A program made the translations under genes and the position numbers. The notes beneath the pieces were generated by a model, which worked only from the letters and a program-made list of their open reading frames with translations, had not been told where the DNA came from and searched no databases. DNA of 43,785 nt, taken from NCBI GenBank assembly GCA_000310025.1, contig FN648534.1:56830-100614 (forward strand), in the 5' to 3' direction. Of this stretch, positions 22,891-34,686 are shown piece after piece. The stretch is from Ectocarpus siliculosus (taxonomy: Eukaryota > Sar > Phaeophyceae > Ectocarpales > Ectocarpaceae). Within the stretch, counting starts at the first letter, position 1; each line of letters opens with the position of its first letter.

Positions 22891-25800
22891 CTACATAGCC
22901 CAGCTCTTTTCGACACTTTTGGATGCACTTGAGCACAGCATGTCCATTTCCGCCATTCCCCTAGCGATTCTACGGCGAAGGGAAGACGCCGCACCAAGTG
23001 GCGTTAACGGGTCGTGCTCCTCCTCTAGACCTCGATTGATTTTTCGCATTACACCCGTCACGCCGACGTCGGTCGTTGACTGCACGACAACGAAGGCCGC
23101 AGGGTCATCTGTGGATGACAGCGGAGGAAGGAATCAAGAGCGGCAGCGGACACCTGTTGTATGAGATGACGACGTGCGCGAGACCATCGCATTCCAAGTG
23201 GAAATGGTGAAGCAAAAGAAACACAGAGCCTTTCGGACAGGGCACACCGACAACGCTGGAGATGCGAAATAAGTGCTGTTTGTCACTGTACCATAAACGA
23301 TAAGGAGACGTTCTTCAGAGCTGGAAAGAACCGACCAACGTCAGGAAACCCTCCACTTCCTAAATAACCGTGGACGGCAAAGTTTGCTGGGCACCTCACA
23401 GCGCCAAGGAATGGTCGTACACAACCAAAGAACGAGAAAACAACAGTAGAACTACCAACAGACCACTTATGCAACGATAGTCAATGCCAGTATCCATGGC
23501 GTCGTACCAGCGTGCACAAGGCCGCCAGGGTCCTTTGACAAGCCAAAAGCCACCTTCCCGGGTCTATAAACCGAGCAGGAGCAGCGGCAACAGCGATACA
23601 ACTGAAACATGTACGGTTCACGCCTCACCGTCGAACGCCGCCGTTACGTTCCAGGCTTCGAACTGCTCCGAGAACCAGACCGAGGTTTCCCCGAGAAGCG
23701 CGGTGGGGCCAGTGGCGTGGAAGGTGTCGAAGACGCCCCAGTGGTCGAGCGCGGTGCGGTACAACGTGTACTCCGACCACCTGTTGGCGTTGGTTCGATG
23801 GATAATCTGAATTTGGTCAGTACTGAGAAGCGAAACACCAAAACATTGGAAAGAATCCATCTGGGGGGAGTTTTCGTTTCAAAACGTCTGGATTGAGGGC
23901 ATCGAGCTAGGTATACGTCAACGAAAGAGTCGTCACGGGGCCTATCGACTCCCCCAAGTTGTTCGAGCGGTCACGAGGGATTCTGTCACCTTTCCTACGA
24001 TCTAATTCGAGCCGTGTTCATCTACAAAGCAACTTCCCATTCCTCACTATACAAGAGTCCGCAATCCCTTAACCATCCCCCACACCCTGAATCAAATATT
24101 TGTCGCTGGTCCTGTGCTGTATCTGGACGTACCACCCAATGGGAGGCTGTGGATATTCTGTTCTTGAAAAGCATGAACTTACGCGCCAACAATCCCCAAC
24201 CATCTGCTCGAGTCAACGCAACGACTCCGAATCGACACGAGTGATTATCCTACAATCATTAGGGGTGCTACAGACATCCCTTGGGTTAAGAGACACGGAG
24301 ATGTGAAGCTCGTCATCGATACTTTCTCAACCACCGGCGTCTACTCGCTCCCAATGCCAAACCCACGAACAATAACTGCAACACCGGCGTTTATTTGCGC
24401 GAGAAACGACCGAGACTTTTCAACTCCAGCTCTCACCACCTGCCGGGCTCAACCCACCACCCGTCTAGGACCGTTCGGAGGAAGCCTTCCTTCCCGTGCA
24501 CCGCCCGCAATCGTTCCAACGCAAGGGCAGCCCCCCTGGTGCTCAGCACCGCCGGGGTCACCCCGAACCCCCCACCGATGGGATTCTCCTCGACGCCCAA
24601 CGTCTTGGCTGCCTCTGACCACCACGCGGGGTGGACGTTCCTCCTTCGAAGGAGGGCACGCCAATTCCCATCGGTCAATAACCGCGCGAAGGGTCAAAAT
24701 GGTCAGTTGACGGGGTTCGGGAAAGATGCCTTCGGAGATACTTTTGAAGGAGGAGGCACTGCGAGCAAGGACGTTATTGAAACGTTTCAATCCTGGTGCT
24801 GAACAGAGCACGCAACGTGCTGTTGCCATGTTTGGTTGTGGATAGACTACATTCGAACAAACTCAGCCACCAAGTAGGATCCTTATCCGGTGCCCAAACT
24901 AATGTAGCATACATGTGCGTTGCGTTGGGTACTACTGGAAGGTTGGACGATAGTTGATGATACTCCACTCCCCTGTGGATGCACACGTAACCATGAAAGA
25001 TTGGCAGAAACCACAATGTTGCAGGGGTTTTTCGCAACCAAAGATTGCTCTTCTCTTTGTGTGGTGTCATCAAACGGCAACGCATGCAGGTTTTCACCCT
25101 CCCGGTCGACCCAGGGAACAACACCGCATACTTGCACATGTTTTCTTGATCATCAACATCTCGGCACAACGAGCCGTGGGACTTTGAATGTGACCCTGTG
25201 TTGTTCGCAGGAAAAACCCTGCTATTTTTAACCTCGGCGGTATTCTTACCGTGTTACGTTCGGAAGTTCACATGGAATCATGGGTCCACTCTATTCAAGA
25301 AACCGTTGAAGGAAGCTAGCAATCTGGAGAACACCAAGTAAGCCAACAAGCGAAAGATTGTCTTCTTGGGCAACGCCCGGTCCTTGCTTCGCGCACACGT
25401 ACCCTTCCGGAACGTAGTTCCCCTTGCCTTGCGGTAGCAAGTCTTCCTCCGTGAGCTGGTCCTTGGAGCACAAGACGTCTGCGTCCAGCGTTAGGTAGAA
25501 CGGTGTTTGCTGCGGTAAGAAAAAGTAAATGCAACACAACCGGAATGCGAGCAAATTAGTTACTGCATAACTTCACTCCGAAATGGCTTCACATGAGTGA
25601 TTGCAAAACGAGGGGAGAATCGCAGAACTCTGGACGTCAAACAACCAGGCAACGTATTTCGGCGTTGTAGTGTTATTGTGATTTAGCATAGGTTCGCACA
25701 TTTTCCATTGGGACGCAGAAAGTTCAGCGAACATTCCGTCGATACAACACGCAGCAGCAGAAGAAGCACCAGAGAACTTGGACCATGATGACACCGCACG

Positions 25801-27745
25801 GACGCTCCCGAGAAACGCTTTGTTTTTCATCCACGGTGGGAACCCTCGGGCAGCGCGGATAGTCACGACAAAGCGACAGGTTGCGCAGGGCATGCATCCA
25901 GCTGCTTGACGAGAAAAGAAACTCCGACCCCATTCTCCTCGTTCTTCATCCAATAATACTCGACTTCTTTCGTATGCATACGAACTAGACTACATATTTT
26001 CAAACACCGCAATGTTGAAATGATTGAATAAGATGCAGTCTCACGAACTTGAGTACAAGAAGTCGCCGTCTTAACGTCGTTGGGAGTTGAATTAACCCCA
26101 CCACCATGGCGTCCTCGTTCATGTCGAAGATTGGAGCATGTGCTGCAGTACAGGTAGCGCCCGCACTTATGAACCTCTTATTCTGGCCGAGGCTCGTTTC
26201 TTCTCTTCTCTATTTCTAATTTATTTCTTAACTCCCAGGTTCTTAAGCGCGAGTGCTATCTGTACGTCACCACGCACGGAGCAGCCCGGCGCACGTGATT
26301 TCAGCGTGTCGTATGCGTACCAACGCAGGTACAGTAGATTATTCGAATCGCGCGTTGGCTAAAGATGAAGCGTTGTGTCACCACGAGCGAGGAGGCCAGG
26401 AGCTTGAGGGCCATCTGGACGGAGTACGTGTGCCACCCCGATTCGACCTTGTCCACCCCCGCATTTGAGAGCAGCTGCATTTCGTCCACCATGGTTAACT
26501 TCAGATTCCCGGAGTACTTGTCGCAAAAGGCAGACCCTTCAGTGCGCGCGAGGGAGAGCAAGGAGGTACCGTAGGGTGCGACGGAAGTATCATTTGTTGC
26601 ACCGTCCGGCAGCCTATGGAACACGATAAAAACTTGAGACGAGGACCGCTTACGAGCGTCTGCAGCGATAAGTTCTTCTTTGGTTCCAAAGCAAGTAAGC
26701 ACACGAAAGAGATGGACAATCGGTTGACTGCAGAACAAACTGCAAGTATGTAGTCTACAAGACAAATCTCCAAGAACGTGCAACCAATGTCGGATATTGA
26801 TACGGTGCAAGTCGCAAGCAACCTGGCGAGGGATACTGCCCACCTCGGGTCTAACACGACCACCACCGTCGGAATAGCGGGGTCTACGAAGAGACCCGAG
26901 GCAACCCCGAAAGCGTCTCTAGGCCGCACAGTACTCATCCCCCCCCCTCCTGTCCTCGGGGGAGGGTAAAAGGGGCAGCCAGCGGCTGGAGCCAGCAGCG
27001 TCAAGCATCATCTTCGCTGGAACTTATGACAGTGAAAGTACTAGTGTCAACGAAGGACACGTACTGTAGGACGGTCCTGACCGCGCCCTGTGGACTCCTC
27101 ACCCATTCTGCCGTTGCCGACCCTGTTGCAGATGGTTGCCTCGATTTGAGCAAGCTCAGCGCCAGGCACGACCACGAAAAAGTCTCGAAACAGGGCCATC
27201 GCACCACAGGCTTGTAGTGTAGTTATGAGTAGTGTCGCAAGGCGAGCATCCTTGAGGGTCAAAACAAGGACGGCCGAGACTCTGCTGTTCCGCGCCGTTT
27301 GCGACGTAAGCGGCGGCGTAGCTCCTGGATCCGATGGCGTTGTTGACGAAGGTATTGCTGGTGTTGTCGCAGCAGTGTTACCAGCGCCGTCCGATGCACG
27401 ATTACGGACACCAACGGTAGCAGTCGCATCTGTGACGACGATGCCCGATGGGAGCACAGCAGTAGGGCCGGCCAAACGCTTGCTGCTGCTGTGGCTCTCA
27501 GAAGAGCCTTTGACAGACGAGAATGGTTCGTCTTTCACGGTCAGGACACCATGTTCATCAGCAGCAACCGGTGGCTGTGCCTGTCCGCTAGACACGTTGT
27601 CGCGCTCATTTCGGCAGCTGCTCACCGCGTCGACGACCGTGGTATGGGAGGCGAACGGGATGATCAGTACGAGAAGGACAACCACAAGAAGGTCCCGACA
27701 ACTTGGATTGTGTAACTCTTCCCCTGCGTCCGTCCGCCCTCTCAT
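22891..27745 (-). CDS. DUF6492-like glycosyltransferase, type II membrane protein
   Basis: Six minus-strand exons: 27745-27103, 26536-26382, 25509-25403, 24643-24440, 23780-23629 and 23108-22891. All junctions agree in phase and give 1479 bases (492 aa plus stop). The N-terminus is a short tail and one membrane anchor (DLLVVVLLVLIIPFASH), then a Ser/Thr/Pro-rich stem. The catalytic part begins near FRDFFVVVPGAELAQI, followed by LKLTMVDEMQLL, WHTYSVQMALKLLASSLV and the metal-binding-type FYLTLDADV. YVPEG|RNVHPAWW and GGGFGVTPAVLST come next, then GRWSEYTLYRTALDHW and AAFVVVQSTTDVG. This block order is that of DUF6492 (GT-A-like) proteins. It is probably Golgi-resident and may act in glycan synthesis; donor and acceptor are unknown. 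An alternative in-frame start lies at 27814. The 24440 donor is ambiguous by one codon. Confidence 0.86.
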
Positions 27746-29279
27746 CGCGTCATGCCTCGGGTCTCGCAATGTGTCCCCGACAGGCGTACATTTGTATCGT
27801 CGATACCGCCGCATGATCGGCAACAGTTTGTCCCGCTCTTATTGCCTGCTGCTGCTGCTGCCGCTGCTGCTTGTTGTGAATGTACTGTAGTCTGTTGGTT
27901 TCTTGGTCGCTCTTCAATGTACGGCTCTGGCATATATTCCTCTGGGGGCGGATTGCGAGTAGTAGTGCAGCCGCCAACAGCGCGTCTTGCGTAGGCTGCA
28001 AGGTGGCAGGAAGCTAGCGGCAACAGCGGCAAGGCACACACAGCTTTCGCGTGGAGCAGGTTTGGTTCGTTGGGGGAGCGTAGACGGGGTGTTCCAAAAG
28101 ATACGGTGGAGGCATTTCAGACAAAAACGGAGTGTGGGGTTCCATTTGTATGAGGGTCCGCGGCAGCAAGGGGCGGGGACTCTCTCCTCTCTACCCTCTC
28201 TCTCTCTCTCTCTCTACGCTACCCAGATCAACACGATTTTTTCCAGTTCTCTCATGGTTTCGAAGTTGTCCTTTTTTCTGCGTATGCGGGGGGGTATGGG
28301 GTACGCTCAACGTCTACTAGTCACGCAACCAATAGACTAGACATTGACCACCATGCACTCGCTCGCACCTGGTAAACACAACGAAGCGATTGACTGAAAC
28401 CGGGGAGCAACGACACTCACCCTCGATCCTTCTTCCCGCTTTCTGAGTGGTCAACGGCTTTTACTTCTGCCGCACATCACAAAACGACAGCAGTGTGACA
28501 AAAGATTGTAATCAATCTTTCGCATGTGGGAAAGGCGTACAGTACCCAACCGCGGAGCCTCCCAAATAAATGCCCCGCTCCCTGCTCCATCGGATCAAGT
28601 AATCTACTGGCAACCCGTGTGCGAGTGTATAAAGCCGCATGCAGGGTACACCACATACGGGTTGGTAGCAGGTACACTGCTAGACTATACAGCACCCGCG
28701 AGGGTATGCCTACTAGCTTCCTACAGTAGGTCTGACGCGTAAATCAACACCCACACGACGAGTACACACGGTGTGTGCGACATTGTAGCAAAGATGGGCA
28801 AAGATCGTGCCCTCTATTGTATGTATCGACTTCGAGCACCACAACCGCCACAACCACCGGAACCACACGAAAAAAACTTGAAATTTCGGCGGAACGTGCA
28901 GATCGTTCCGGCGTACGCATTTATTGCGTTCCCCACAGTCTCGCCGAAGGCTGCGACAGGTACACACGCCATCACATCCCCTCATCCACCACAACGTTTC
29001 TATGTACATCGCTATTGTACATCACCATGGGTGATACCATGGTCTCCGCCATCGATGGACGACACCCCATGACCGACCAACGCCACGTCGTAAGCAGGCG
29101 AGTAACACGCGGTGTGCGATAATGTATGCGTATGTACACTAGCAAAGATCGCACAGCATCCAGCAGGAAATACAACTAACTGTTATCTCCTCTCTCCGAT
29201 CTCCGACCCATGCACACGTGGCGGAGGTTAGGCCAATCATCCATTTTTGTAAGAGATCGGAACGGTTTTTAATGTGAAG

Positions 29280-29280
<1 letters not shown>
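27746..29280. other. Intergenic, upstream of the glycosyltransferase
   Basis: This presumably holds the promoter and 5'UTR of the minus-strand glycosyltransferase. It contains a GCTGCTGCTG-type run near 27849 and a CT run at about 28197-28214. The remaining ORFs are short and unsupported. Confidence 0.45.

Positions 29281-29319
<39 letters not shown>
29281..29319. repeat. (CAA)n microsatellite
   Basis: A thirteen-unit CAA run, ending in CAAT. Confidence 0.95.
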
Positions 29320-29320
<1 letters not shown>

Positions 29321-29337
29321 AAAGGCCGATACGTGTC

Positions 29338-29600
29338 TTACCAGGGATATCTTGCCCGATTTGCATATATGTCCAGAAAGTGTGCGGATTCCCCACACTG
29401 TTCTTGGGTAAAGCTCAACGGGTATTCTATCTCGGTATCATCCGTATCGACCGTTGCAGGGTGCACACCATCATATTTACCGCCCTCCCTACCAAAAATG
29501 TCTTCATGTTGGTCCACTCTAGTTACCATATTGTCAGTCAAAATAAATGTCGTCCATCCCATGTACCTCTTTGTATCAAACTCAAACGGGTAAATATATA
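29338..29600 (-). pseudogene. Possible reverse-transcriptase relic
   Basis: The minus-strand frame contains FEFDTKRYMGWTTFILTDN, then HEDIFGREGGKYDGVHPA and EIEYPLSFTQ...AHFLDIYANR. The spacing resembles the region around and after the catalytic aspartates of protist non-LTR or Penelope-type RTs ('RFIDD...YP..L.L...FLDi'), but the aspartate pair itself is not intact. The frame ends at a good GTAAGA donor-like site near 29340, so an exon of an unknown gene is an alternative. Confidence 0.33.
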
Positions 29601-30277
29601 TTTAGTGGTGTAGTTCCTGCAGCCTTGGCTGCTAGTTCCACCCACCATTCATTTCAAAACTGGAATTCATGCATGAATTAATAATGCAAATATTTTTGCT
29701 TCTCTGGAGGCCCGAGCCGTTCCCATAAAGATCCCGGAGGCTTGTTGGTACATACAATGTCATGCCGTTCCCATATTATTGTACAAATCCTTCATCCAAA
29801 ATATAATCGACCCACTCAATAATCCGTTCCAACACATGATAGTTTTAAACCACCCACATTGTAATTTGTATTGCGCGGGTTTTCCTTGGACCAATGCACG
29901 TCTCTAGCAAACGGTGTCTTGTTATTGGCAGCAATTCCCCCATCTCATGAACATGGACTTGAGTCCGAATTTCTGTCCCCTTCCAGGCATGTTAATTTTT
30001 CCCGCTGGCACTGACATGCTTTTTTTATTGGTCACCGGTTAGCGCGGTTGATGCTAATAACAAAGACAGACGCACCTTGGACTTGCCAACACCTGGCGTG
30101 GATGACTACAGGGCGACAACTCCACGGCTCGCCACCACACCAGCATTGGCAAAGTGATCAATCAATGATCAGTCAGTACGCCTGCCTCTAAAGGCGCAGT
30201 GGAAAATGAGACCCTGTTGGCTTGCACTTACTACTAGCTTTTGTGTAATTTACCCCCGGCCATCGGTTCAAGCGACC
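29601..30277. other. Intergenic stretch before the S2P gene
   Basis: This has a 16-base perfect palindrome AATTCATGCATGAATT near 29663 and copy 3 of the A-box-like repeat. No gene is supported. A 30-base exon-like segment on the minus strand (30105-30076, STPGVGKSK) sits just before that repeat but is too short to call. Confidence 0.4.
30021..30063 (-). repeat. A-box-like repeat, copy 3
   Basis: The core (plus strand) is ATTGGTCACCGGTTAGCGCG followed by GTTGATGCTAATAACAAA. On the minus strand it follows an AAG|GTGCGT splice-donor-like sequence at 30076-30075, as copies 2 and 5 do at real donors. Confidence 0.6.
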
Positions 30278-33007
30278 ATGGGTTGTAGGGCGAAGCGAAG
30301 AAGCTTGATAGTTTTTTCATTCCTCGTTTCCTCGCCACGCGACACCAAAGGCGGCAATAGCCAGCCTCCGGTGGCAGGTCATAGCCACCACTCTCGAGAA
30401 CTTCCGCTCACCCAAGCTCACCCACAGTTGGCGTTCGACGAAGAGTGTTCGTAAAAAATACTTCTGAGCGAAGGCAAGAAGAAGGTGCAGAACTCTGCCA
30501 CGACACCACACCGCCCGCTTCTTCTGCTACGCCCTACACGGGACGCCAGAAGAAGCAGGCCCGTGAGAACTCGCCAAAAAAGGTGAACGCCGGTTGTGCG
30601 ACCCACGGTGTCCTTGGGGCCGCGTTCTCGGAATGCGGAACGGCGAGAAGGTGCTGGAGATGGTTAAGGCTAGGAACCAACGCCCGACCAAATCAGAGGG
30701 CGTGAAAATGCCTAGATAGGAAGAGACACTAAAAACATGCCGCGTATCGCCCAGCTGGTGCTGCTCTCGTTTTCTCTCGTGACGCAATCTTCTCCGTCTC
30801 TGGTTGTGAGATGATCGAATATCGTGTATTTTCCGATATTGACCCTATAGTCTATATCGTATTGCGCTTAGCTCAAACCATGGTGCATGTTATATCCCCA
30901 TCCAGCTCGTGCCTCGTCTGGTCTGCGTAAGCATTTCCCAACCCCCCCCCCGCTACTACTTCTACATAGGGCAGCGACACGCATTCGGTCCTTCCTGGCG
31001 TTTGTGGGCCTACTCACCCTGGTAATCGCGCTGCACGAGGCTGGACACCTGGTTGCCGCCCTATCGCAGGGCATCAAGGTGAGGCGGGTCGGGATCAACC
31101 TGCAGTCGGGTGTTGAAACAACGGCCACACACGGCTACAAGAGTTCCGGACGCGGGGCCCCCCGTCCCGCCGCCCCCCTCTTTCGTTTGCTCCGCCGCTC
31201 TCCATGTTGGGTGGACACGAAAGTTAATGAGAGATGTCAAACGCATCCAAGCTCTTTGGCCTAAAAGCACACTAATATAACGCAAAAATGAGTGTGACGC
31301 CCTCTTCACAAAAACACTGGCGATTGAACAAACAGGGAACAGGAAGAATAAAGGTGTATGATAGTTCGTACGTATTCGCCTGGGCAAGAATCATTTAGTT
31401 ACAGAACAGCAGTCCAGATGCAGGTGCGAAGACTCCGTTGGCAGCGTTTTTGGCGGTGCGGGTGGCTCACCGTGCACGGCGCTCCTTGAGCCCGCGACGG
31501 CGGGGTCCAGCGGACAGAGGGTGTCCCGCGGGTTCCGTCCGCGAAAAGGGAGGCCCAACGGGGTCCGGCGGGGAGCTGGTCGGGCCCGTGAATTTTTCGT
31601 CTCGATAATAGAGTAGGGTTAACTCCCCCGCTGCGCTGTGAGGCGTCGAGCTGGAGCTTGAGTGAATAACACATACATACCTCTACGTAGCCACTGCTTT
31701 GCTGTGTTTTTTTGCTGCACTGAACAGGGGCGGGTGCGCCACTGCTGGCTAGGGCGTCGTCCTTTCGATTCACGTCCTCAGCGCCGGGAGTTTCGTCTTC
31801 CGGGGCTGTTGTTGCATGGTATCGGCATCAATACAAGGAGCACAGCACGTGGACGCAAAAAAACGACGAAGAATTTGCTTGGGCACCGCCGGTGTCTCGG
31901 CAAAGCCTCGCGAAGGAACCGGCGGCTGCTGCTAGCACCATATGACGCAACCTCACTGCTGCCGCTGCCAGCAAGACGACGACACAACCTCGCTATGCCA
32001 CCGTGATTGATTGTAATGACACATCAATCTCGCTGCGGCTCAAGGTAGAGAATGGGCGCGTGTTCCCTCGTTTTTTCGTTCTTGCCATCTCCTCGTCAAG
32101 GTGGAAGCGTGGTCCGTCGGGCTAGGGCCGAAGCTGTTGTCGTATCGCGCTGCGCCCGGTAAGGACGGCTTCTTGAAGGGCAAGCTTTCGGGTCCGTTCT
32201 CTTCCCCCGAAAACGCCGAAGAAAAAAAAGTCTCCAACAGACAAAAAAAAAAAAGAATCAGGAGAAGAAAAAGCCCGAAAGGAGTGGAGGTCAGGTGGTG
32301 GCGTGGAGGTGGGGGCTGGTGATGGTGTTTGCTGGTGTTGTTGATGTTGGTGGGGATTGATTGTGGTGGATGATAGTTGGGTTGCTCTCCTGTCATTGAT
32401 GTTGTTCTTTGTCGTTGTTGTTGGGTTTGTTGTCATGGGTTCTGTTGAGTGCCTGGTGGCGGTCACGCGAACGTGGTACTGCTGTATTTCCGAAGTGGCC
32501 GGGAAGCGCCCTTTCGGGAGTGAGGACGGAGCCACCACACATATTATCGTTATCCTGCTACTGTAATATTTTGTTGCGCAAACGCCATGTCTTTGTGCCA
32601 CTTGGATTGTCGACATAGGCCGAGTACGGCGGGTTTCCTGAGCACGATAACCCATGCTTGCTTTGACGGCCTTTTTACTTCCTATTCATCCCACGTGCGC
32701 TGCTGCTGTCGACAACAGCCCGCCATGTCCTGGTGTTGCTTTGACGTTGCTCACTCGAACTGTTTCTTATTTTCGTTGCTCTCAGCTTATTTTGTGCTTT
32801 GCGCTGCCGACAGTACGTACTCAGGGCCATCCCGATAGGCGGCTACGTTAGCTTCCCCAACGACTACAGGGTGGATAAGAATGGGGTGGCTACAGAGTTC
32901 GATGATCCCGACCTGCTGTTCAACCGGTGAGGGCGGACGGTTGACCAGCGGGGCGGGGGAGACACCGCGATAGACCCGGAGAGGGGGTTGAGTAGACAGA
33001 GAGGGCG

Positions 33008-33039
<32 letters not shown>

Positions 33040-34597
33040 TACCCAGGGAGGGGAGGGAGAGACAGACAGAGAGGGAAGCAGCACACGAAGGCTTTCAAGA
33101 ATATCGAGGAGTAAAGACAATGCTAGTGTGGCTCCTGTGGACGACGATTTTGTGGGGAAGGACGCGGTTGTAACGTACGTGGTAATTCAGTCGCAATCAA
33201 GAAACGTGCCCCCGGTTGCTGCACCTCATGGTTAACTATGAGCTTTTGGTCGAACTCCGCCGTAAGCCACTGCTTTTCGAGTGCACGAAACAAGTGGACC
33301 GCGCCGCGCACACATCGGCCTCCGGAGCATACGCCCGCCACCCTCATGCTGCCACACCCCCCGAAGTCCAAAGGACAGCATGTTCCGCGGTTCAGCGGTT
33401 GGTTTGATTTCGCCGCTTTCACGGCCCCCTTTGAAACACGTCTCGTTTTTCTCAGGGGTCCCTTTTCGCGAGCAATTGTTTTCGCGGCGGGGGTCGTGGT
33501 TAACTTGGCGGTGGCGTGGGCGTGTGCCTTCTGGGGCGTGACGACCGGCCGGATTGTTCAAGCCCACTACCAGCCAGGCGTGCTCGTCGCGCAGGTGGGC
33601 TTGGGTGCAAGCTTCCGAACACGGGGAGAACAACGATTATTTCTTGGGAACCGCACTACTTCTAACCAAAAAAAGTGGACAAAACAATCCGCACCGTTGT
33701 GTTGGTTAAGAAGCATGGTCATCGTGTTTTCTTTACAGTGTTATTCGACCCCCTGCTATGTGTCCTGTCCCACCCCCCACCAGAATTGACATCAGCCCTC
33801 ACCCTTGTTGATTTTGTTTGGAAATTGTTGTTCCATCCCATCCTCCGCAACGTCGACCCGTCACCTCTCTCTCTGGTTTCTTGCTCTTGGCATGTACCGC
33901 ATTGATTGTTGCAGGTGACGGATCCAAAGGGCGGGGCAGCGGTGGCGGGCATCCAACCAAAGGACATTCTCCTGGCTATCAACGGGAACAGGCTACCGGA
34001 CAGCAGCACCACGTGAGTTTCGTCTTGCTGTCGCTGACGTCACAGTCGTCGTCGCCGTCGTCGTTGTTGTTTTTGTTGTTGTTGCTGTTGCTGTTTTGTT
34101 CTCGAACGTACTGTGCGTCCGGACAAAAGTTGCTTGGCCCCGAGCAGCTCGCGGTGTTGTATCGGTCATCGGTGACCCCTAGTAACTAGAGGACCTACCC
34201 ATGTATTACAGTAACCGGTCGACCAATGAGAGTATTCTGGTCGTTACGGAACACAATTAGACAAGACATTTAGTCCGCGGGGTCCTTCGACAAAAGGGCG
34301 CGCGAGCCGCCGACGGCTACTCGGTACCAGAGCACGGAGTTTGCCGTCCATCGGCGAGGATGAAAAGAGAAGGCCTTTTGATAATTTTCGTCAGTTCCGG
34401 CTAGAAATATATCACATATATTCGTGCGTTTCGCTAGTGTTGATTGGGGGGGGGGCGCGTAGTGGACATTATCAAGTCGATCGCCACTTTGCATGACCTG
34501 TGAATTGCCTGTCCTGGTGCTTGCCGGGTGGGGGCAGGGTAAGGATTATGTCTGTCTTCAGATTGTTGGGACGCTTCCGCGGTCGAAATCGTCACCA

Positions 34598-34686
<89 letters not shown>

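Noticed and set aside
30076-30105. 30-base minus-strand 'exon' coding a P-loop-like STPGVGKSK
   Set aside because: It is flanked by AG and GTGCGT but far too short, and no neighbouring exons were found. It is noted only because a repeat copy follows it.
30445-30717. Short plus-strand ORFs with a basic tail
   Set aside because: They lie in the first S2P intron under the chosen model; no domain or linked exon was found.
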